Assembly (NCBI GenBank): GCA_964630455.1
Contig: CAZVVA010000010.1
Location: 1 to 35,337, forward strand
Reading direction: 5' to 3'
Length of the DNA stretch: 35,337 bases
Source: JAUWMI01 sp964630455
GTDB lineage: Bacteria; Sumerlaeota; Sumerlaeia; MWCT01; JAUWMI01
This document shows, one piece after another, positions 21,896 to 29,537 of the stretch (position 1 is the first letter of the stretch; every line of letters starts with the position of its first letter). The position numbers were made by a program, and so were the translations under genes. Below the pieces are notes generated by a model, which saw nothing but the letters and a program-made list of their open reading frames with translations, was not told the origin of the DNA and did not search any database.

Positions 21896-23284
21896 ATGAT
21901 GCCTGAAGCATACGACATGAATGATATAGCGCGCTATGATGCGTTCAAGCCCGATTCTATCCGTGGCTATACCATTCTGAATGAGATTGGTAAAGGCGCC
22001 ACAGGCGTGGTCTATGCTGCCCGTAATATCCAAACCGGTGCCCTTGTTGCCATCAAAGTTCTCTATCCATTCTATTCGCACAACAAGGACTATCTGCATC
22101 GGCTCACGCGAGAAGCCGAGCTCACCAAACGGCTGAATCACCCAAACATTGTAGCTGGCTATGAGTATGGCCTCTGCCAGGGACACTACTACTTCGTTAT
22201 GGAGTTCGTTAAAGGGGATACGCTCGATCATCTGTTGAAAAAGAAGCGAGTTTTCTCTGAGCAGGAGGCCACACGCATTATGTTGGAAGTTGCCAGAGCA
22301 CTCGACGCAGCGCAGCAGCTCAAAATCATCCACCGAGATATCAAACCGAGCAATATCGTGATCATGCCTGAAAACAGAATCAAGTTGATGGACTTCGGCC
22401 TGGCGAAGGAAGAGATAGACCTCACACTCACCAGCCATGGGACGATCCTGGGCACACCTTTATATATCTCACCTGAACAGGCACGAGCCGAGACCGCGAT
22501 TGATACCCGCAGTGATATCTATTCCCTTGGCATCACGTTTTACCATCTTGTGACTGGCGAGCCGCCCTTTGCAGACCTCGATACTTCGCTTCTACTCACC
22601 AAGAAAATCACGGATCCCATTCCTTCGCCAAAGACACGAAACCCTAAGCTGTCAGATGAAGTGGCGTACGTTATTATGAAAATGTGCGAGCGCGACAAGG
22701 CGAAGCGCTACAGCTCGCCGGCGGAATTGATTGAAGCCCTGGAAAAACTAGCTGCCGGAACGTTCTGCATTACCAGGGAAGCCGCGCCGTCCAAGCCGAA
22801 AGTTCCGGTGGAAATCAGTGATCTGCTGGAGCGCGAGATTGATGACCCAGCGCTCCGTTCGCTTCTTTCACGCAATGACATCGCGTTGCAGCCACGGATC
22901 CTTGGGGAGCTGGACGTGCTCTTTTACGAAGAGGATCGCACGAAGGAGGCGTACCTTTTGTTGAAAGGGAAATTGGAAGTGCTGAAGGCTGGCCGACAGA
23001 TTACAATTATTGAAAAGCCCGGGACGTTCATCGGCGAGATGTCAACGCTTTTGAAAGTACCACGCACAGCTACTATCCGCGCGCTGGAGCCAACAACTCT
23101 TCTCGAGATCAAAGAGAACCAATTCGGCGAATTCTTGCGTGTTGCACCCGAGCTGGGCTACCATCTTGCAGTCCGCCTCGCATCACATCTGGAAAAGACC
23201 ACGACACAGTTAAAAGAGGTTCAGGCGAAACTGGCCGCCGTTCGCGAACACTACCGCTTCATTCGCGATGAGCTCGAAGACTAG
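21896..23284 (+). CDS. Ser/Thr protein kinase fused to a cyclic-nucleotide-binding domain
   Basis: The 462-residue product has a complete kinase domain at about 25-285: Gly-loop GKGATGV (32-37), catalytic K54 in VAIK, E75, HRDIKPSN (D148, N153), DFG (D166) and SPE. Residues about 335-430 look like a cNMP-binding (PF00027) domain with the cassette FIGEMSTLLKVPRTATIRA. There is no membrane segment or extracellular sensor, so the kinase is probably cytosolic and tuned by a cyclic nucleotide or other small ligand (inference). A coiled-coil tail ends the protein. ATGs at 21896 and 21899 are both possible; AGGA overlaps the first. It ends convergently with the MocA-like gene. Confidence 0.93.
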   Translation: MMPEAYDMNDIARYDAFKPDSIRGYTILNEIGKGATGVVYAARNIQTGALVAIKVLYPFYSHNKDYLHRLTREAELTKRLNHPNIVAGYEYGLCQGHYYFVMEFVKGDTLDHLLKKKRVFSEQEATRIMLEVARALDAAQQLKIIHRDIKPSNIVIMPENRIKLMDFGLAKEEIDLTLTSHGTILGTPLYISPEQARAETAIDTRSDIYSLGITFYHLVTGEPPFADLDTSLLLTKKITDPIPSPKTRNPKLSDEVAYVIMKMCERDKAKRYSSPAELIEALEKLAAGTFCITREAAPSKPKVPVEISDLLEREIDDPALRSLLSRNDIALQPRILGELDVLFYEEDRTKEAYLLLKGKLEVLKAGRQITIIEKPGTFIGEMSTLLKVPRTATIRALEPTTLLEIKENQFGEFLRVAPELGYHLAVRLASHLEKTTTQLKEVQAKLAAVREHYRFIRDELED

Positions 23285-23321
23285 AGCAAACGCCATCACT
23301 GTGCCTTTCGATTATTTCTTC

Positions 23322-23918
23322 CTAACCATCCTTTATCCGTAGATACTCCTGCCGCGTGTCTATATCCAGCACTACTCCCTCGTCACTAACAGGCACGAGC
23401 AAGACCATCTCAGAATGTTCGTGAACCACAGAGTGTGCACCAAGGCCGAGAGGAGTGTGCAGGAGTTCCTGGAAAAGCAGTCTGGGAAAAACTACTGGAT
23501 GGCCTTTGCGGCCACGGAAAGTGGGGATTAGGATCTTTTGAGGCGACTCGGCAGATTCCGCGGCCAGAAGTCGGTAGGTCTCGGTCAGCACACATGGGTG
23601 ATCAACCAGGCAGAGTAATGTGGCTCGGGTTCCTGAGGGTAGGGCACGAAGGGCGAGCTGAAACGAATAGAGTTGGCCAAGGTCAGACCGCGTATTGACA
23701 ATACAACTGCAATCGGGAAGGGAGATTTCCTTGAGCTGATTACGATGCGCATGATTAAACACAACTACCACGTTGTGAATACCCGCATTCTTGAGGCGTT
23801 CCACAATTACTTCCAAAAATGTCTTATCGCCAAGGGCAAGAAACGGTTTTGGCGAGCCAATGCGCCTAGATTCTCCAGCAGCCAATATAACAGCCGTGAT
23901 GTCAGAAAATTGCTGCAT
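23322..23918 (-). CDS. MocA/MobA-like nucleotidyltransferase
   Basis: The 198-residue product starts with the nucleotidyltransferase signature AVILAAGESRRIGSPKPFL and has VDHPCV in place of the usual DQP metal site and GRKGHPVVFPRLLF, as in MocA (molybdenum-cofactor cytidylyltransferase) and related enzymes. It could add a nucleotide to a cofactor or sugar phosphate; no molybdenum genes are nearby to decide. Its ATG follows the TIGR03960-type stop by a single base, so the two are translated from one message. Length is normal for the family. Confidence 0.85.
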   Translation of the reverse strand: MQQFSDITAVILAAGESRRIGSPKPFLALGDKTFLEVIVERLKNAGIHNVVVVFNHAHRNQLKEISLPDCSCIVNTRSDLGQLYSFQLALRALPSGTRATLLCLVDHPCVLTETYRLLAAESAESPQKILIPTFRGRKGHPVVFPRLLFQELLHTPLGLGAHSVVHEHSEMVLLVPVSDEGVVLDIDTRQEYLRIKDG

Positions 23919-23919
23919 G

Positions 23920-26514
23920 CTATTTCACTTCCAGTCGCGTGCGACGTACTTCCTCTACGTCCAGCAGCGTTATTGTCACACCAAGCAGTCCTGAAAGAGC
24001 CACCAGGGGGTCAATATAATCTGGAGATTGAAGTGCTAGCCGTATTTCGAATTGCATGGCACTATCGGACGTATGAAAATTGATATCACAGATGGATCTC
24101 TTTAAGTCCCGCCAAACGATCCTGTTTTGTTTTTTGAACTGAAACTTAAGCTGCGCACTCTCGCGAAAAGCTGCGATTCGCTCTTTAACAGCTAAGGAGG
24201 AAATATCAACCGTTTTTTCATGGACAATCACCACGTAACTTGCGATACGAACGACCGCCTCAAGCGATGGGCTGTTAAGAAATACCGGCCAGGCAGCAAG
24301 CACGCGCAAGCCTGGCAGGGTGTGCATGTTGAGTGTCTCGAGAACCTCAGGAGGATTGTACGGTTTAGCAAAAAACACATCCAGCAATTCGCCATCGCTT
24401 TCATAACCCAGAGCGAGCGGTGAAACGAATTGGAGGCGCGGTTGGGGATTGAATCCTTTGCTATAGGCCACAGCAAGGTGCGACTTTGCCAGCACGTGTT
24501 TCACCACTTTTGCCAGATCCAGGTGGGAAATAAACCGCAGCGCTCCCTGTTTGGTGAAGAGAAATCGAATTCGCTGCTGCGCGGCTTTATCAGACCGGTG
24601 TGGCAGAGACGTGACTGGTTGGAATTCTAGTGCAGTTTGGCTCGGTTCTTGTTCAGACGCATGCGCTGGCTGAATAGCGTCTCGACAGACGCGGCATCCT
24701 CGACATCCTGATCTGCTGCAATCCGGCGTGTCAATTCCTTGGAGCGCCCGCTCGCGTTCACGCCACAGAAATGCCTTGTCCACCAGCGCATCCAGGTGAT
24801 CCCACGGGAAATGTTCATGCTCATCGCGCTGGCGATGAGCGTACCAGGCAGGGTCCAGCCCGTGCGTGGCAAATGCCTGTTGCCACTTTTTTATGTCCAG
24901 ATGCTCGCTCCAACTATCAAAGCGACACCCAAGATCCCAGGCACTCTTAAGAACAGCGGCCAGGCGGCGATCGCCCCGGCTCAGCGCGCCCTCCAGCACG
25001 CTAGCATCAATTGATGGAGCCTTAACGTCAACACACCGCGAGCGCACTCGAGATGCAACGTACTCGAACCGTTTTCGCAACTCCTCGGCCGAGAGCTGCG
25101 CCTCCCATTGAAATGGCGTGTGTGGCTTGGGCACAAACGGGCCGAGCGTGACGTTAAGCGTGCATCGTCTTCGCCAGATGGCCCTCCCTTTGGTCTCAAT
25201 GGCCTTGATCAGCGCAATCATGCCATCGAGATCTTCGTACGTCTCAGTTGGAAGTCCGATCATAAAGTAGAGCTTCAGGGTGTGCCACCCTTGATCAAAA
25301 ACGCTAGCACAGAGCTCAACAAAGTCGTCCTGCTGAAAGCTCTTATTAATTACGGTGCGCAGGCGTTCGGTACCTGCTTCAGGAGCAAAAGTTAGCCCTG
25401 TTTTGCGTACGGATTGGATTGCTGTGGCAATCGCAACATCAAAATCGCTGGGGCGTAAAGAGGGAAGCGAGAGGCCGACATGCGCCCGGCCAAACTCTTG
25501 TAATAAGCGATTCACCAGCGGCCCCAAGCAGGAATAGTCTGCGCTGCTCAACGAGAGCAAGGCGATTTCCTGGTAGCCAGTATTTGCCAGTCCCTGGCGA
25601 CAAATCTCAAGAATCTGCTCTGGCGATCGCTCCCGCAGCGGCCGATGAATCATACCCGCCTGGCAGAACCGGCATCCGCAGCTGCATCCACGCTTGATCT
25701 CTACTGCGAAGCGATCGTGAATAATGCGCAGTAGCGGTACCACTGGCCGAACGCTTCCCGGGTCGCACGTCAGATCGAAAACGCGCTTCTGGACTACTGG
25801 AGGCGCTGCAGACTCGCGCGGCTTAACATTCGTGACCCGACCACTGGCGTCATACTGGCACTCGTAGAAGTCGGGCACATAAACTCCTGGAATGCGCGCC
25901 AGATTTCTAAGTAACTCGCGTTTCTCTCCAGCGCCACTTCGTTTGAATTCCTCAACTGCCTGCATTATTTCAAGCACCACATCTTCTCCATCACCCAGGA
26001 CGAAGCAATCAATAAATGGCGCAAGTGGCTCAGGCGAAAACGCACCGCACCCACCAGCAATGATCAGAGGAAGTGGAGCTTCACGCTGCGCGGAATGAAT
26101 ATCCAATCCTGCCAGCGAGATCATATTCAATACATTCGTATAGGTCAATTCATGTTGCAACGTGAAGCCAATGATGTCACACGTATCAAGTGGAAGATTA
26201 CTCTCAAGTGTTCGCAGCGGAATTCCGTGCTCGCGCACGATCGCCTCAAAATCCACCCAGGGAGCAAATACGCGCTCAGCAGCGAATCTCTCCACGGCAT
26301 TGATGCGCTCGTAAAGAATCTTAAACCCGTGATAGGACATGCCAACGTCGTAGAGATCCGGAAATGCCAGCGCAATTCTTACCGTAACACTATGCGCTGG
26401 TTTTTTGACTACGTTGACCTCTCCATTCGTGTAGCGGCCAGGCCGCTCTGCAGAGAGTACGTGTCTGGTGAGAACATCGTCGCGTATTTTTTTATTGCAA
26501 CTTTTCCGCACCAT
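23920..26514 (-). CDS. TIGR03960-family radical SAM protein fused to TIGR03936/DUF2344
   Basis: The roughly 864-residue product has an N-terminal B12-binding-like region (IALAFPDLYDVGMSYHGFKI, then LPLIIAGGCGAFSPEPLAPF) and a radical SAM core with the cluster motif KRGCSCGCRFCQAG (C277, C281, C284 from this start). The C-terminal DUF2344 domain (RIRFLFTKQGALRFISHLDL, then YSKGFNPQPRLQF) is the part named TIGR03936. Many bacteria carry this fusion beside ribosome-related genes; links to tRNA or ribosome modification have been proposed but not proven. The frame extends to 26571, into the divergent yggS start, so I chose the internal ATG at 26514. That leaves a 47-nt divergent gap. Confidence 0.93.
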   Translation of the reverse strand: MVRKSCNKKIRDDVLTRHVLSAERPGRYTNGEVNVVKKPAHSVTVRIALAFPDLYDVGMSYHGFKILYERINAVERFAAERVFAPWVDFEAIVREHGIPLRTLESNLPLDTCDIIGFTLQHELTYTNVLNMISLAGLDIHSAQREAPLPLIIAGGCGAFSPEPLAPFIDCFVLGDGEDVVLEIMQAVEEFKRSGAGEKRELLRNLARIPGVYVPDFYECQYDASGRVTNVKPRESAAPPVVQKRVFDLTCDPGSVRPVVPLLRIIHDRFAVEIKRGCSCGCRFCQAGMIHRPLRERSPEQILEICRQGLANTGYQEIALLSLSSADYSCLGPLVNRLLQEFGRAHVGLSLPSLRPSDFDVAIATAIQSVRKTGLTFAPEAGTERLRTVINKSFQQDDFVELCASVFDQGWHTLKLYFMIGLPTETYEDLDGMIALIKAIETKGRAIWRRRCTLNVTLGPFVPKPHTPFQWEAQLSAEELRKRFEYVASRVRSRCVDVKAPSIDASVLEGALSRGDRRLAAVLKSAWDLGCRFDSWSEHLDIKKWQQAFATHGLDPAWYAHRQRDEHEHFPWDHLDALVDKAFLWRERERALQGIDTPDCSRSGCRGCRVCRDAIQPAHASEQEPSQTALEFQPVTSLPHRSDKAAQQRIRFLFTKQGALRFISHLDLAKVVKHVLAKSHLAVAYSKGFNPQPRLQFVSPLALGYESDGELLDVFFAKPYNPPEVLETLNMHTLPGLRVLAAWPVFLNSPSLEAVVRIASYVVIVHEKTVDISSLAVKERIAAFRESAQLKFQFKKQNRIVWRDLKRSICDINFHTSDSAMQFEIRLALQSPDYIDPLVALSGLLGVTITLLDVEEVRRTRLEVK

Positions 26515-26561
26515 GATATCTAAGTATCTACAGTATTGGTCACAAACTACGCAACGACAAA

Positions 26562-27242
26562 ATGGGAACAATTAAGGAGAATATCGCGCATCTTCAAGCG
26601 GCGATCAGCGAAACCGCAGAACGCGTTGGTCGCAATGCTAATGATGTCACGCTGCTGGTGGTCACGAAGAACCGAACTATTGAACACATTCAGCAGCTAC
26701 TGGAGTGCGGGGAATTTCTGCTGGGTGAAAATCGAGTACAAGAAGCGAAGCCAAAAATTCCTTTGCTCCCCACAACACTCCACTGGCACATGATCGGCCA
26801 CTTGCAGCGTAACAAGGTGAAGGATGCGCTTCAGCTCTTCGAGATGATTCAATCTGTTGACAGCATGCGGCTGGCACGTGAGATTCAAAAGGTTGCCGAG
26901 GCAACAAACCGCTCGGTGGACGTGCTCGTACAAGTCAACGTGGCGGGCGAAGAGACGAAATTCGGCATTCCAGCTGACGAGACCCGAGCGTTTATGAAAG
27001 AGCTTGCTGCATTGCCCCGGCTGCGTGTAAAGGGAGTCATGACTATTGCGCCGCTGACTCATGATCCAGAGGAAGTGCGGCCTCATTTCCGCCGCCTCAG
27101 GCAGATATTTGATACGCTCGCAGCTGCACAAATTCCTGGCGTGGAAATGCGATACCTATCGATGGGAATGACCAATGACTACCGTGTGGCTATCGAGGAA
27201 GGCGCGAATTTACTCCGCATAGGAAGTGCTGTGTTTGACTAG
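26562..27242 (+). CDS. yggS: YggS-family PLP homeostasis protein (copy 2)
   Basis: This is a 226-residue PLP-binding protein with the full-length N-terminal helix, Schiff-base lysine K36 in LLVVTKNRT, GENRVQEAKPKI, WHMIGHLQRNKVKDAL, KGVMTIAP and MRYLSMGMTNDYRVAIEEGA. It is a canonical COG0325 member directly upstream of proC, the classical yggS-proC pairing seen in many bacteria. AAGGAGA-like purines occur only inside the first codons, so the ribosome site is weak. It is the second yggS in the window; the first (7965-8636) lies in the metal neighbourhood. Confidence 0.95.
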   Translation: MGTIKENIAHLQAAISETAERVGRNANDVTLLVVTKNRTIEHIQQLLECGEFLLGENRVQEAKPKIPLLPTTLHWHMIGHLQRNKVKDALQLFEMIQSVDSMRLAREIQKVAEATNRSVDVLVQVNVAGEETKFGIPADETRAFMKELAALPRLRVKGVMTIAPLTHDPEEVRPHFRRLRQIFDTLAAAQIPGVEMRYLSMGMTNDYRVAIEEGANLLRIGSAVFD

Positions 27243-27274
27243 TCTCATAGTTAAGTATTGCAAACGGGTGAAAC

Positions 27275-28090
27275 ATGAAATCTCAACCAGCGATAGGATT
27301 TATTGGCGCGGGCAATATGGGTGCGGCACTGATCCGGGGCGTTCTCGATGCACACATTACGTCTCCGCAGAACGTGTGGGCGGCAGATGTTGCGGCTGAG
27401 AAACTGGCCGTGCTTCAAGCCGAGCTACATATTCAGACCACTGCGTCGAATCCGGAGGTTCTACGGCGTTGCAACGTCGTGGTGCTTGCTATTAAGCCGC
27501 AGAATATGGGCAATGTGCTGTCAGAAATCGCATCAGCTGCGCGTGCAGAACATCTTTTTATTTCCATAGCAGCCGGCATTCCGACGGCGCGCATTGAAGC
27601 TGCTCTGGGCAACCGGCCGCGCGTCATTCGCGTCATGCCCAACACGCCGGCGCTGATCAAATGTGGTGCATCGGCACTTGCCCGCGGCAAGTATGCCACG
27701 CCAGATGATCTGACGTTTGCCGTGCGAATGTTCGAGGCCGTTGGGGTGGCGGTTACTCTCGAAGAATCGCTCCTGGATGTAGTGACGGGTCTTACGGGCA
27801 GCGGGCCTGCCTATATTTTTCTTATGATCGAAAGTCTTATTAAGGCAGGTGTTGAACTGGGCTTGAAACCCACAGATGCCGAGCAGCTGGTCAAGCAGAT
27901 GGTGTTAGGAGCCGCGCGCATGGCCAGCGAGCTGCCGCAGACGCCTGCGCAGTTGCGCGAGGCCGTGACCTCGCCTCGTGGAACAACGTTCGCTGGCCTG
28001 CAGGTTCTGGATAAGGCCAATTACCGCGACTTGATCAGCACGGCAGTAAAGCGTGCAACTGAACGGGCAAAAGAATTAGCCCAATCATAA
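27275..28090 (+). CDS. proC: Pyrroline-5-carboxylate reductase
   Basis: The 271-residue product is a textbook ProC. It has the NAD(P) motif IGFIGAGNMGAALIRG at residues 6-21, VVVLAIKPQNM, VIRVMPNTPALI and the dimer/active-site signature GLTGSGPAYIFLMIE, then REAVTSPRGTT near the C-terminus. It performs the last step of proline synthesis, reducing pyrroline-5-carboxylate. It follows yggS by 32 nt and leads directly into the next gene. Nothing is missing or odd. Confidence 0.97.
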   Translation: MKSQPAIGFIGAGNMGAALIRGVLDAHITSPQNVWAADVAAEKLAVLQAELHIQTTASNPEVLRRCNVVVLAIKPQNMGNVLSEIASAARAEHLFISIAAGIPTARIEAALGNRPRVIRVMPNTPALIKCGASALARGKYATPDDLTFAVRMFEAVGVAVTLEESLLDVVTGLTGSGPAYIFLMIESLIKAGVELGLKPTDAEQLVKQMVLGAARMASELPQTPAQLREAVTSPRGTTFAGLQVLDKANYRDLISTAVKRATERAKELAQS

Positions 28091-28109
28091 AGTGGAGAGG
28101 AGAAGAACC

Positions 28110-29375
28110 ATGCATCAACCAAACGGGCAAAGACGCATACCCACGTTGTCGTTGTACATCATTCTTATCTTTGGATTATGTGCATTTCTTGCGCCTGGTA
28201 TGGACGTAGTGGCTCAGGTTCAACAGGCTGACGAGCGAACTTCGCCAATACTTATAACAGCCGAGGTTACTCCGCCGCCGCAGGGTGCAACACAAGTGGC
28301 TCTGGCCGCCAGAGTGAACGGCGCAGAATATTCGCGCTCTCAAATGGCCCATATTACAGCGCCTAATGAAGAGCTTAATATTGAGATTGTGGCTGCTGCC
28401 CCACTTGCATCACCGAAAATCCAGTCGTCATCTACTGCCGCTACCCCAGATGTCACCACCTGCGACGTAACAAACCTCCAACATCTCACGTGGACGTTAA
28501 CTGGAGGAAGCCTGGTGAAAGCAATGGATCGCGGTATTGTGTGGCGGGCGCCCGAAGAGCCAGGCAATCCCCGTATTGACGTGCGATTTACTGAGGAGCG
28601 CCAATATCAGACAACGGGGAAAATTTCGGCAACACCTCAGCGCGAAGTCACCCGCTACCAGGGTGATTTCAGCATTTACTTCTTGATTCCTTATCCTTTC
28701 GATCGCTCAGGCAAGGGCATTATTGAGGGCTATCCCATCGGCATCTACCCGGACGAACAATCGCTAACCGTCAAGGCCTATATTTCTCAACACCGCGAGC
28801 ATTACCATCCACCAGAATACTTCATCAAGGTAACGCCGGAGACAAGCGCGCTCCACATTTCCGAGCATTTCCGTCTGGGTGATTTTTCACCGCTATCCGA
28901 CAAGGGCCAGACACACTTTATCGCAGTTGACCTGAGGGCACTGAAGCGATTGGAGGGCGTAGCGTCCCGCCTGAGCCAGCAGGGCATTCCAGGGGAAAAC
29001 ATCAAAATTCTGCGTGCCTTCATCTCGCCAAATGAGCTCCAGCGCTTGCGCCTCAAGGGCCTCGTCCTGGCGAACTTCACCCGCTATATGTATGGCGACG
29101 CCGTGGCTTTTATTGTTGACGCAGATGGTGATAATCGGATGGATGATTTGAACGGCGACGGCATCATTGATATTCAGGATGCAGACGTGCTGGCAAATAT
29201 TATCGAACAGATAGAGCGCCAGACGCGCGAGTATGGCGGCGTGGGCGTGTATGGATCGTTCAAGGATCCAGTGCTGCCTGATACGCCCTATGTCCAATTT
29301 GATCTGCGCGGTTTTCGGTCGCGCTGGCGACAGGATGTTAAGAAAATGCCTGGTGGCGGGGAGAACGAAGAATAG
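28110..29375 (+). CDS. Secreted M15-like (YcbK-type) protein with lost zinc site
   Basis: The 421-residue product has a signal peptide (about 15-35) and an unrecognised beta domain. Its C-terminal part follows the layout of a peptidase M15A/YcbK-like family: SEHFRLGDFS, ILRAFISPNEL, TRYMYGDAVAF, a DGD/NGDG insert, GGVGVY and YVQFDLRGFRSRW. Active members have SRHxxGxAAD and FVHVDVRG. Here the first histidine is Y326, the aspartate is A333 and the last histidine is Q396, so all three zinc ligands are gone. It may bind peptidoglycan peptides without cutting (inference). GAGAGGAG lies 7 nt before the chosen ATG; the GTG at 28092 overlaps that site. Confidence 0.75.
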   Translation: MHQPNGQRRIPTLSLYIILIFGLCAFLAPGMDVVAQVQQADERTSPILITAEVTPPPQGATQVALAARVNGAEYSRSQMAHITAPNEELNIEIVAAAPLASPKIQSSSTAATPDVTTCDVTNLQHLTWTLTGGSLVKAMDRGIVWRAPEEPGNPRIDVRFTEERQYQTTGKISATPQREVTRYQGDFSIYFLIPYPFDRSGKGIIEGYPIGIYPDEQSLTVKAYISQHREHYHPPEYFIKVTPETSALHISEHFRLGDFSPLSDKGQTHFIAVDLRALKRLEGVASRLSQQGIPGENIKILRAFISPNELQRLRLKGLVLANFTRYMYGDAVAFIVDADGDNRMDDLNGDGIIDIQDADVLANIIEQIERQTREYGGVGVYGSFKDPVLPDTPYVQFDLRGFRSRWRQDVKKMPGGGENEE

Positions 29376-29537
29376 TGGGATATGTTGCTTGAGGATCGAA
29401 GCGAGGATTTTGCATCTGCTCGAGCGATGCGGCCTCTTGTAATATCCGCTTGACATTCCTCAGCGCTCACGCAATAAGCAAACAAATGCTAGGCTACCAG
29501 CGCTCTTCTGAAGCGCATGCTCATGCGAGGGGTGTGA

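Noticed and set aside
29110..29200. Dockerin or free EF-hand calcium module
   Set aside because: The DGD/NGDG segment lies exactly where YcbK/M15A-like proteins have such an insert, so it is part of that domain and not a separate dockerin.
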